A DNA stretch of 64,000 nt. Source: Limanda limanda (lineage: Eukaryota; Chordata; Actinopteri; Pleuronectiformes; Pleuronectidae). The position numbers and the translations under genes were made by a program. Below the pieces are notes generated by a model. That model saw only the letters and a list, made by a program, of their open reading frames with translations. It made no database searches and was not told the origin of the DNA. Shown piece by piece: positions 1-9,060 of the stretch (position 1 is its first letter; every line of letters begins with the position of its first letter). Location: contig NW_026870466.1 in the NCBI RefSeq assembly GCF_963576545.1, forward strand, positions 62,001-126,000. The letters run 5' to 3'.

Positions 1-29
1 GAATATCTCTTTCTCCTATGTGCTTTCAT

Positions 30-50
30 CCCTAACCCTAACCCTAACCC
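30..50 (-). other. Interstitial telomeric block, minimal four-tract G-quadruplex motif
   Basis: The + strand reads (CCCTAA)3CCC, so the minus strand reads GGG(TTAGGG)3. That is exactly four G3 tracts with TTA loops, the minimal intramolecular human-type telomeric quadruplex. The same block recurs once per A monomer. I count 245 A with three hexamers, 30 with two and 6 with one. About 13 of the three-hexamer copies have a broken tract (CTCTAA in 11, AATCC in 2), leaving about 230 intact four-tract sites. Quadruplex folding in the cell is inferred from the motif only. Confidence 0.9.
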
Positions 51-127
51 TTCCGAAAGTCGGAGAAGCTCAAGGATGGTACCGATCGATGCGCGCAATC
101 CCATTTAGTGGGGGTAGAGCCTACTTG

Positions 128-171
128 CAAGTCTCTCCGACCTTCACAAAAAAAGTTATTCAAGAATATCT
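128..171 (+). other. 44-bp tail box identical between A and B (A example)
   Basis: The last 44 bp of A, from CAAGTCTCTCCGACC through the A7 tract to GAATATCT, matches the last 44 bp of B base for base. The preceding 77 bp of body carry 23 mismatches. The same box in the first B lies at 446-489. The A7 tract could bend DNA or help set nucleosome phasing; that role is inferred. The box is also where most A-B and A-A junctions lie, so it may be the preferred exchange tract. Confidence 0.85.
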
Positions 172-258
172 CTTTCTCCTATGTGCTTTCATCCCTAACC
201 CTAACCCTAACCCTTCCGAAAGTCGGAGAAGCTCAAGGATGGTACCGATCGATGCGCG

Positions 259-280
259 CTACCCCATTTAGTGGGGGTAG
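259..280. other. Inverted repeat in monomer A body
   Basis: CTACCCCA and TGGGGGTAG flank the 5-base loop TTTAG. They form an 8-bp stem with a single extra G on the 3' arm. The motif is in most A monomers. It is weakened in copies where GCGCTACCCC is replaced by GCGCAACCCC or GCGCAATCCC (for example the A at 9-171), and by one CCATATAG copy near 40,862. Confidence 0.75.
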
Positions 281-361
281 AGCCTACTTGCAAGTCTCTC
301 CGACCTTCACAAAAAAAGTTATTCAAGAATATCTCCTCAGATTTGGGGGAATTTCGTCGGT

Positions 362-380
362 CGACCTCTTCCGAAGGTCG
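362..380. other. Inverted repeat in monomer B head
   Basis: CGACCT and AGGTCG flank a 7-base loop, giving a perfect 6-bp stem that overlaps the 8-bp palindrome GGTCGACC (359-366). The common B variant GGTCAACC removes both the palindrome and the closing pairs of this stem. No function is known. Confidence 0.6.
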
Positions 381-445
381 TACAAGCTCGGGGATGGTAC
401 CAATCGATCCGCAGGACCCAAATTAGTCCAGATGCAACCACTTTC

Positions 446-489
446 CAAGTCTCTCCGACCTTCACAAAAAAAGTTATTCAAGAATATCT
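446..489 (+). other. 44-bp tail box identical between A and B (B example)
   Basis: This is the B copy of the shared tail. Three recurrent tail variants are restricted to certain B copies: TTCAAAAAAAAAG (nine A) in the landmark cassettes, TTCATAAAAAAAG in eight B copies ending near 2,552, 5,276, 28,111, 32,265, 34,988, 39,148, 40,110 and 42,670, and the normal TTCACAAAAAAAG elsewhere. Confidence 0.85.
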
Positions 490-813
490 CTTTCTCCTAT
501 GTGCTTTCATCCCTAACCCTAACCCTAACCCTTCCGAAAGTCGGAGAAGCTCAAGGATGGTACCGATCGATGCGCGCTACCCCATTTAGTGGGGGTAGAG
601 CCTACTTGCAAGTCTCTCCGACCTTCACAAAAAAAGTTATTCAAGAATATCTCTTTCTCCTATGTGCTTTCATCCCTAACCCTAACCCTAACCCTTCCAA
701 AAGTCGGAGAAGCTCAAGGATGGTACCGATCGATGTGCGCTACCCCATTTAGTGGGGGTAGAGCCTACTTGCAAGTCTCTCCGACCTTCACAAAAAAAGT
801 TATTCAAGAATTT

Positions 814-1457
814 CTTTCTCCTATGTGCTTTCATCCCTAACCCTAACCCTAACCCTTCCGAAAGTCGGAGAAGCTCAAGGATGGTACCGATCGATGCGCG
901 CAACCCCATTTAGTGGGGGTAGAGCCTACTTGCAAGTCTCTCCGACCTTCACAAAAAAAGTTATTCAAGAATATCTCCTCAGATTTGGGGGAATTTCGTC
1001 GGTCGGCCTCTTCCGAAGGTCGTACAAGCTCGGGGATGGTACCAATCGATCCGCAGGACCCAAATTAGTCCAGATGCAACCACTTTCCAAGTCTCTCCGA
1101 CCTTCAAAAAAAAAGTTATTCAAGAATATCTCTTTCTCCTATGTGCTTTCATCCCTAACCCTAACCCTAACCCTTCCGAAAGTCGGAGAAGCTCAAGGAT
1201 GGTACCGATCGATGCGCGCTACCCCATTTAGTGGGGGTAGAGCCTACTTGCAAGTCTCTCTGACCTTCACAAAAAAAGTTATTCAAGAATATCTCTTTCT
1301 CCTATGTGCTTTCATCCCTAACTCTAACCCTAACCCTTCCGAAAGTCGGAGAAGCTCAAGGATGGTACCGATCGATGCGCGCAACCCCATTTAGTGGGGG
1401 TAGAGCCTACTTGCAAGTCTCTCCGACCTTCACAAAAAAAGTTATTCAAGAATATCT
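814..1457 (+). repeat. Landmark cassette 1 (three-hexamer subtype)
   Basis: Four monomers carry linked diagnostic variants: an A whose left junction lacks 2 bp (AAGAATTTCTTT instead of AAGAATATCTCTTT), a B with a nine-A tail, an A with CTCTGACC, and an A with a broken telomeric tract (CCCTAACTCTAA). The same four linked changes recur 11 times, so the cassette was duplicated as a unit. Confidence 0.92.
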
Positions 1458-3373
1458 CCTCAGATTTGGGGGAATTTCGTCGGTCAACCTCTTCCGAAGG
1501 TCGTACAAGCTCGGGGATGGTACCAATCGATCCGCAGGACCCAAATTAGTCCAGATGCAACCACTTTCCAAGTCTCTCCGACCTTCACAAAAAAAGTTAT
1601 TCAAGAATATCTCTTTCTCCTATGTGCTTTCATCCCTAACCCTAACCCTAACCCTTCCGAAAGTCGGAGAAGCTCAAGGATGGTACCGATCGATGCGCGC
1701 TACCCCATTTAGTGGGGGTAGAGCCTACTTGCAAGTCTCTCCGACCTTCACAAAAAAAGTTATTCAAGAATATCTCTTTCTCCTATGTGCTTTCATCCCT
1801 AACCCTAACCCTAACCCTTCCGAAAGTCGGAGAAGCTCAAGGATGGTACCGATCGATGCGCGCTACCCCATTTAGTGGGGGTAGAGCCTACTTGCAAGTC
1901 TCTCCGACCTTCACAAAAAAAGTTATTCAAGAATATCTCCTCAGATTTGGGGGAATTTCGTCGGTCAACCTCTTCCGAAGGTCGTACAAGCTCGGGGATG
2001 GTACCAATCGATCCGCAGGACCCAAATTAGTCCAGATGCAACCACTTTCCAAGTCTCTCCGACCTTCACAAAAAAAGTTATTCAAGAATATCTCTTTCTC
2101 CTATGTGCTTTCATCCCTAACCCTAACCCTAACCCTTCCGAAAGTCGGAGAAGCTCAAGGATGGTACCGATCGATGTGCGCTACCCCATTTAGTGGGGGT
2201 AGAGCCTACTTGCAAGTCTCTCCGACCTTCACAAAAAAAGTTATTCAAGAATATCTCTTTCTCCTATGTGCTTTCATCCCTAACCCTAACCCTAACCCTT
2301 CCGAAAGTCGGAGAAGCTCAAGGATGGTACCGATCGATGCGCGTTACCCCATTTAGTGGGGGTAGAGCCTACTTGCAAGTCTCTCCGACCTTCACAAAAA
2401 AAGTTATTCAAGAATATCTCCTCAGATTTGGGGGAATTTCGTCGGTCGACCTCTTCCGAAGGTCGTACAAGCTCGGGGATGGTACCAATCGATCTGCAGG
2501 ACCCAAATTAGTCCAGATGCAACCACTTTCCAAGTCTCTCCGACCTTCATAAAAAAAGTTATTCAAGAATATCTCTTTCTCCTATGTGCTTTCATCCCTA
2601 ACCCTAACCCTTCCGAAAGTCGGAGAAGCTCAAGGATGGTACCGATCGATGCGCGCTACCCCATTTAGTGGGGGTAGAGCCTACTTGCAAGTCTCTCCGA
2701 CCTTCACAAAAAAAGTTATTCAAGAATATCTCTTTCTCCTATGTGCTTTCATCCCTAACCCTAACCCTAACCCTTCCGAAAGTCGGAGAAGCTCAAGGAT
2801 GGTACCGATCGATGCGCGCTACCCCATTTAGTGGGGGTAGAGCCTACTTGCAAGTCTCTCCGACCTTCACAAAAAAAGTTATTCAAGAATATCTCCTCAG
2901 ATTTGGGGGAATTTCGTCGGTCGACCTCTTCCGAAGGTCGTACAAGCTCGGGGATGGTACCAATCGATCCGCAGGACCCAAATTAGTCCAGATGCAACCA
3001 CTTTCCAAGTCTCTCCGACCTTCACAAAAAAAGTTATTCAAGAATATCTCTTTCTCCTATGTGCTTTCATCCCTAACCCTAACCCTAACCCTTCCGAAAG
3101 TCGGAGAAGCTCAAGGATGGTACCGATCGATGCGCGCTACCCCATTTAGTGGGGGTAGAGCCTACTTGCAAGTCTCTCCGACCTTCACAAAAAAAGTTAT
3201 TCAAGAATATCTCTTTCTCCTATGTGCTTTCATCCCTAACCCTAACCCTAACCCTTCCGAAAGTCGGAGAAGCTCAAGGATGGTACCGATCGATGCGCGC
3301 TACCCCATTTAGTGGGGGTAGAGCCTACTTGCAAGTCTCTCCGACCTTCACAAAAAAAGTTATTCAAGAATTT
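814..3373 (+). repeat. 2,560-bp 16-mer higher-order repeat
   Basis: It consists of eleven A and five B in runs of 3-2-2-2-2 A. The 2-bp deletion and one two-hexamer A bring the expected 2,568 bp to exactly 2,560. The same 16-mer, with the same run pattern, is at 30,526-33,085. A partial next copy starts at 3,374 but changes to a three-A run at about 4.4 kb. Confidence 0.88.
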
Positions 3374-4017
3374 CTTTCTCCTATGTGCTTTCATCCCTAA
3401 CCCTAACCCTAACCCTTCCGAAAGTCGGAGAAGCTCAAGGATGGAACCGATCGATGCGCGCAACCCCATTTAGTGGGGGTAGAGCCTACTTGCAAGTCTC
3501 TCCGACCTTCACAAAAAAAGTTATTCAAGAATATCTCCTCAGATTTGGGGGAATTTCGTCGGTCGACCTCTTCCGAAGGTCGTACAAGCTCGGGGATGGT
3601 ACCAATCGATCCGCAGGACCCAAATTAGTCCAGATGCAACCACTTTCCAAGTCTCTCCGACCTTCAAAAAAAAAGTTATTCAAGAATATCTCTTTCTCCT
3701 ATGTGCTTTCATCCCTAACCCTAACCCTAACCCTTCCGAAAGTCGGAGAAGCTCAAGGATGGTACCGATCGATGCGCGCTACCCCATTTAGTGGGGGTAG
3801 AGCCTACTTGCAAGTCTCTCTGACCTTCACAAAAAAAGTTATTCAAGAATATCTCTTTCTCCTATGTGCTTTCATCCCTAACTCTAACCCTAACCCTTCC
3901 GAAAGTCGGAGAAGCTCAAGGATGGTACCGATCGATGCGCGCAACCCCATTTAGTGGGGGTAGAGCCTACTTGCAAGTCTCTCCGACCTTCACAAAAAAA
4001 GTTATTCAAGAATATCT
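3374..4017 (+). repeat. Landmark cassette 2 (three-hexamer subtype)
   Basis: It has the same four linked variants as cassette 1, from which it is offset by 2,560 bp. The first A also carries GGAACCGATCG instead of GGTACCGATCG, which destroys the KpnI site. That mark is shared with the cassettes at 33,086 and 40,931. Confidence 0.92.
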
Positions 4018-7000
4018 CCTCAGATTTGGGGGAATTTCGTCGGTCAACCTCTTCCGAAGGTCGTACAAGCTCGGGGATGGTACCAATCGATCCGCAGGAC
4101 CCAAATTAGTCCAGATGCAACCACTTTCCAAGTCTCTCCGACCTTCACAAAAAAAGTTATTCAAGAATATCTCTTTCTCCTATGTGCTTTCATCCCTAAC
4201 CCTAACCCTAACCCTTCCGAAAGTCGGAGAAGCTCAAGGATGGTACCGATCGATGCGCGCTACCCCATTTAGTGGGGGTAGAGCCTACTTGCAAGTCTCT
4301 CCGACCTTCACAAAAAAAGTTATTCAAGAATATCTCTTTCTCCTATGTGCTTTCATCCCTAACCCTAACCCTAACCCTTCCGAAAGTCGGAGAAGCTCAA
4401 GGATGGTACCGATCGATGCGCGCTACCCCATTTAGTGGGGGTAGAGCCTACTTGCAAGTCTCTCCGACCTTCACAAAAAAAGTTATTCAAGAATATCTCT
4501 TTCTCCTATGTGCTTTCATCCCTAACCCTAACCCTAACCCTTCCGAAAGTCGGAGAAGCTCAAGGATGGTACCGATCGATGCGCGCTACCCCATTTAGTG
4601 GGGGTAGAGCCTACTTGCAAGTCTCTCCGACCTTCACAAAAAAAGTTATTCAAGAATATCTCCTCAGATTTGGGGGAATTTCGTCGGTCAACCTCTTCCG
4701 AAGGTCGTACAAGCTCGGGGATGGTACCAATCGATCCGCAGGACCCAAATTAGTCCAGATGCAACCACTTTCCAAGTCTCTCCGACCTTCACAAAAAAAG
4801 TTATTCAAGAATATCTCTTTCTCCTATGTGCTTTCATCCCTAACCCTAACCCTAACCCTTCCGAAAGTCGGAGAAGCTCAAGGATGGTACCGATCGATGT
4901 GCGCTACCCCATTTAGTGGGGGTAGAGCCTACTTGCAAGTCTCTCCGACCTTCACAAAAAAATTTATTCAAGAATATCTCTTTCTCCTATGTGCTTTCAT
5001 CCCTAACCCTAACCCTAACCCTTCCGAAAGTCGGAGAAGCTCAAGGATGGTACCGATCGATGCGCGTTACCCCATTTAGTGGGGGTAGAGCCTACTTGCA
5101 AGTCTCTCCGATCTTCACAAAAAAAGTTATTCAAGAATATCTCCTCAGATTTGGGGGAATTTCGTCGGTCGACCTCTTCCAAAGGTCGTACAAGCTCGGG
5201 GATGGTACCAATCGATCCGCAGGACCCAAATTAGTCCAGATGCAACCACTTTCCAAGTCTCTCCGACCTTCATAAAAAAAGTTATTCAAGAATATCTCTT
5301 TCTCCTATGTGCTTTCATCCCTAACCCTAACCCTTCCGAAAGTCGGAGAAGCTCAAGGATGGTACCGATCGATGCGCGCTACCCCATTTAGTGGGGGTAG
5401 AGCCTACTTGCAAGTCTCTCCGACCTTCACAAAAAAAGTTATTCAAGAATATCTCTTTCTCCTATGTGCTTTCATCCCTAACCCTAACCCTAACCCTTCC
5501 GAAAGTCGGAGAAGCTCAAGGATGGTACCGATCGATGCGCGCTACCCCATTTAGTGGGGGTAGAGCCTACTTGCAAGTCTCTCCGACCTTCACAAAAAAA
5601 GTTATTCAAGAATATCTCCTCAGATTTGGGGGAATTTCGTCGGTCGACCTCTTCCGAAGGTCGTACAAGCTCGGGGATGGTACCAATCGATCCGCAGGAC
5701 CCAAATTAGTCCAGATGCAACCACTTTCCAAGTCTCTCCGACCTTCACAAAAAAAGTTATTCAAGAATATCTCTTTCTCCTATGTGCTTTCATCCCTAAC
5801 CCTAACCCTAACCCTTCCGAAAGTCGGAGAAGCTCAAGAATGGTACCGATCGATGCGCGCTACCCCATTTAGTGGGGGTAGAGCCTACTTGCAAGTCTCT
5901 CCGACCTTCACAAAAAAAGTTATTCAAGAATATCTCTTTCTCCTATGTGCTTTCATCCCTAACCCTAACCCTAACCCTTCCGAAAGTCGGAGAAGCTCAA
6001 GGATGGTACCGATCGATGCGCGCTACCCCATTTAGTGGGGGTAGAGCCTACTTGCAAGTCTCTCCGACCTTCACAAAAAAAGTTATTCAAGAATATCTCC
6101 TCAGATTTGGGGGAATTTCGTCGGTCGACCTCTTCCGAAGGTCGTACAAGCTCGGGGATGGTACCAATCGATCCGCAGGACCCAAATTAGTCCAGATGCA
6201 ACCACTTTCCAAGTCTCTCCGACCTTCACAAAAAAAGTTATTCAAGAATATCTCTTTCTCCTATGTGCTTTCATCCCTAACCCTAACCCTTCCGAAAGTC
6301 GGAGAAGCTCAAGGATGGTACCGATCGATGCGCGCTACCCCATTTAGTGGGGGTAGAGCCTACTTGCAAGTCTCTCCGACCTTCACAAAAAAAGTTATTC
6401 AAGAATATCTCTTTCTCCTATGTGCTTTCATCCCTAACCCTAACCCTAACCCTTCCGAAAGTCGGAGAAGCTCAAGGATGGTACCGATCGATGCGCGCTA
6501 CCCCATTTAGTGGGGGTAGAGCCTACTTGCAAGTCTCTCCGACCTTCACAAAAAAAGTTATTCAAGAATATCTCTTTCTCCTATGTGCTTTCATCCCTAA
6601 CCCTAACCCTAACCCTTCCGAAAGTCGGAGAAGCTCAAGGATGGTACCGATCGATGCGCGCTACCCCATTTAGTGGGGGTAGAGCCTACTTGCAAGTCTC
6701 TCCGACCTTCACAAAAAAAGTTATTCAAGAATATCTCCTCAGATTTGGGGGAATTTCGTCGGTCGACCTCTTCCGAAGGTCGTACAAGCTCGGGGATGGT
6801 ACCAATCGATCTGCAGGACCCAAATTAGTCCAGATGCAACCACTTTCCAAGTCTCTCCGACCTTCACAAAAAAAGTTATTCAAGAATATCTCTTTCTCCT
6901 ATGTGCTTTCATCCCTAACCCTAACCCTAACCCTTCCGAAAGTCGGAGAAGCTCAAGGATGGTACCGATCGATGCGCGCAACCCCATTTAGTGGGGGTAG

Positions 7001-9060
7001 AGCCTACTTGCAAGTCTCTCCGACCTTCACAAAAAAAGTTATTCAAGAATATCTCTTTCTCCTATGTGCTTTCATCCCTAACCCTAACCCTTCCGAAGGT
7101 CGGAGAAGCTCAAGGATGGTACCGATCGATGCGCGCTACCCCATTTAGTGGGGGTAGAGCCTACTTGCAAGTCTCTCCGACCTTCACAAAAAAAGTTATT
7201 CAAGAATATCTCCTCAGATTTGGGGGAATTTCGTCGGTCGACCTCTTCCGAAGGTCGTACAAGCTCGGGGATGGTACCAATCGATCCGCAGGACCCAAAT
7301 TAGTCCAGATGCAACCACTTTCCAAGTCTCTCCGACCTTCACAAAAAAAGTTATTCAAGAATATCTCTTTCTCCTATGTGCTTTCATCCCTAACCCTAAC
7401 CCTTCCGAAAGTCGGAGAAGCTCAAGGATGGTACCGATCGATGCGCGCTACCCCATTTAGTGGGGGTAGAGCCTACTTGCAAGTCTCTCCGACCTTCACA
7501 AAAAAAGTTATTCAAGAATATCTCTTTCTCCTATGTGCTTTCATCCCTAACCCTAACCCTAACCCTTCCGAAAGTCGGAGAAGCTCAAGGATGGTACCGA
7601 TCGATGCGCGCTACCCCATTTAGTGGGGGTAGAGCCTACTTGCAAGTCTCTCCGACCTTCACAAAAAAAGTTATTCAAGAATATCTCTTTCTCCTATGTG
7701 CTTTCATCCCTAACCCTAACCCTAACCCTTCCGAAAGTCGGAGAAGCTCAAGGATGGTACCGATCGATGTGCGCAACCCCATTTAGTGGGGGTAGAGCCT
7801 ACTTGCAAGTCTCTCCGACCTTCACAAAAAAAGTTATTCAAGAATATCTCCTCAGATTTGGGGGAATTTCGTCGGTCGACCTCTTCCGAAGGTCGTACAA
7901 GCTCGGGGATGGTACCAATCGATCCGCAGGACCCAAATTAGTCCAGATGCAACCACTTTCCAAGTCTCTCCGACCTTCACAAAAAAAGTTATTCAAGAAT
8001 ATCTCTTTCTCCTATGTGCTTTCATCCCTAACCCTAACCCTAACCCTTCCGAAAGTCGGAGAAGCTCAAGGATGGTACCGATCGATGCGCGCTACCCCAT
8101 TTAGTGGGGGTAGAGCCTACTTGCAAGTCTCTCCGACCTTCACAAAAAAAGTTATTCAAGAATATCTCTTTCTCCTATGTGCTTTCATCCCTAACCCTAA
8201 CCCTAACCCTTCCGAAAGTCGGAGAAGCTCAAGGATGGTACCGATCGATGCGCGCTACCCCATTTAGTGGGGGTAGAGCCTACTTGCAAGTCTCTCCGAC
8301 CTTCACAAAAAAAGTTATTCAAGAATATCTCCTCAGATTTGGGGGAATTTCGTCGGTCGACCTCTTCCGAAGGTCGTACAAGCTCGGGGATGGTACCAAT
8401 CGATCTGCAGGACCCAAATTAGTCCAGATGCAACCACTTTCCAAGTCTCTCCGACCTTCACAAAAAAAGTTATTCAAGAATATCTCTTTCTCCTATGTGC
8501 TTTCATCCCTAACCCTAACCCTTCCGAAAGTCGGAGAAGCTCAAGGATGGTACCGATCGATGCGCGCTACCCCATTTAGTGGGGGTAGAGCCTACTTGCA
8601 AGTCTCTCCGACCTTCACAAAAAAAGTTATTCAAGAATATCTCTTTCTCCTATGTGCTTTCATCCCAAACCCTAACCCTAACCCTTCCGAAAGTCGGAGA
8701 AGCTCAAGGATGGTACCGATCGATGCGCGCTACCCCATTTAGTGGGGGTAGAGCCTACTTGCAAGTCTCTCCGACCTTCACAAAAAAAGTTATTCAAGAA
8801 TATCTCCTCAGATTTGGGGGAATTTCGTCGGTCGACCTCTTCCGAAGGTCGTACAAGCTCGGGGATGGTACCAATCGATCTGCAGGACCCAAATTAGTCC
8901 AGATGCAACCACTTTCCAAGTCTCTCCGACCTTCACAAAAAAAGTTATTCAAGAATATCTCTTTCTCCTATGTGCTTTCATCCCTAACCCTAACCCTAAC
9001 CCTTCCGAAAGTCGGAGAAGCTCAAGGATGGTACCGATCGATGCGCGCTACCCCATTTAG

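Larger units (their letters stand above)
9..171 (+). repeat. Representative monomer A (163 bp, telomere-motif-bearing)
   Basis: First complete A. In order it holds a 21-bp head starting CTTTCTCCTATG (9-29), the telomeric block (CCCTAA)3CCC (30-50), then a 121-bp body (51-171). The body begins TTCCGAAAGTCGGAG, contains GGTACCGATCGATGCGCGC, and ends in a 44-bp tail with an A7 tract. The body aligns without gaps to the body of monomer B at about 81% identity (98 of 121 positions by eye). This copy carries the GCGCAATCCC variant instead of the usual GCGCTACCCC. Length varies among copies in 6-bp steps (163, 157, 151), set by the hexamer number. Confidence 0.97.
335..489 (+). repeat. Representative monomer B (155 bp, no telomeric motif)
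   Basis: First complete B. A 34-bp head beginning CCTCAGATTTGGGGG and containing the palindrome GGTCGACC replaces the 42-bp head plus telomeric block of A. The following 121 bp (369-489) is colinear with the A body. Divergence is concentrated in the middle of the body and absent from the last 44 bp. B occurs 119 times and is never adjacent to another B. Recurrent variants are GGTCAACC for GGTCGACC, ATCTGCAG for ATCCGCAG, TTCCAAAGG for TTCCGAAGG, and tail changes TTCATAAA or TTCAAAAA for TTCACAAA. Confidence 0.97.
1..5550 (+). repeat. Segmental duplication copy 1 (partner 29,713-35,260)
   Basis: Monomer order, hexamer counts and private variants match the segment 29,712 bp downstream. Shared private marks include TTCCAAAAG near 699, AAAAAATTTATT near 4,962, CCGATCTTC near 5,109 and TTCCAAAGG near 5,179. 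I saw no difference between the two copies up to about 5.5 kb. The copy begins before the window start. Confidence 0.88.

Noticed and set aside
30..50. True telomere end
   Set aside because: Only one to three hexamers occur per block and each is embedded in a longer monomer, so these are interstitial telomeric motifs rather than a chromosome terminus.
128..171. CENP-B-box-like motif in the shared tail
   Set aside because: The tail lacks the TTCG....CGGG core of that box. A different binding protein is possible but nothing in the sequence names it.
214..260. tRNA or 5S rRNA-like internal promoter (A and B boxes)
   Set aside because: The body shows no cloverleaf pairing and no convincing box spacing; the short hairpins present do not fit a tRNA fold.
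335..489. Transposon or LTR fragment as the origin of monomer B
   Set aside because: No terminal inverted repeats, target-site duplications, primer-binding site or coding remnant; B is colinear with A over 121 bp and behaves as a satellite monomer.
108..752. Many open frames of 60-320 codons on the + strand starting GVEPTCKSL or LSSLTLTLTL
   Set aside because: They are the monomers read in different frames, overlap each other throughout, start mostly at non-ATG codons, and end at TAG or TAA within the repeat. No domain, no codon-level constraint and no regulatory signal is seen.
688..909. Minus-strand 73-codon frames at each landmark cassette
   Set aside because: They appear only because the 2-bp deletion joins two frames of the reverse complement; the protein is the same repeat in antisense.
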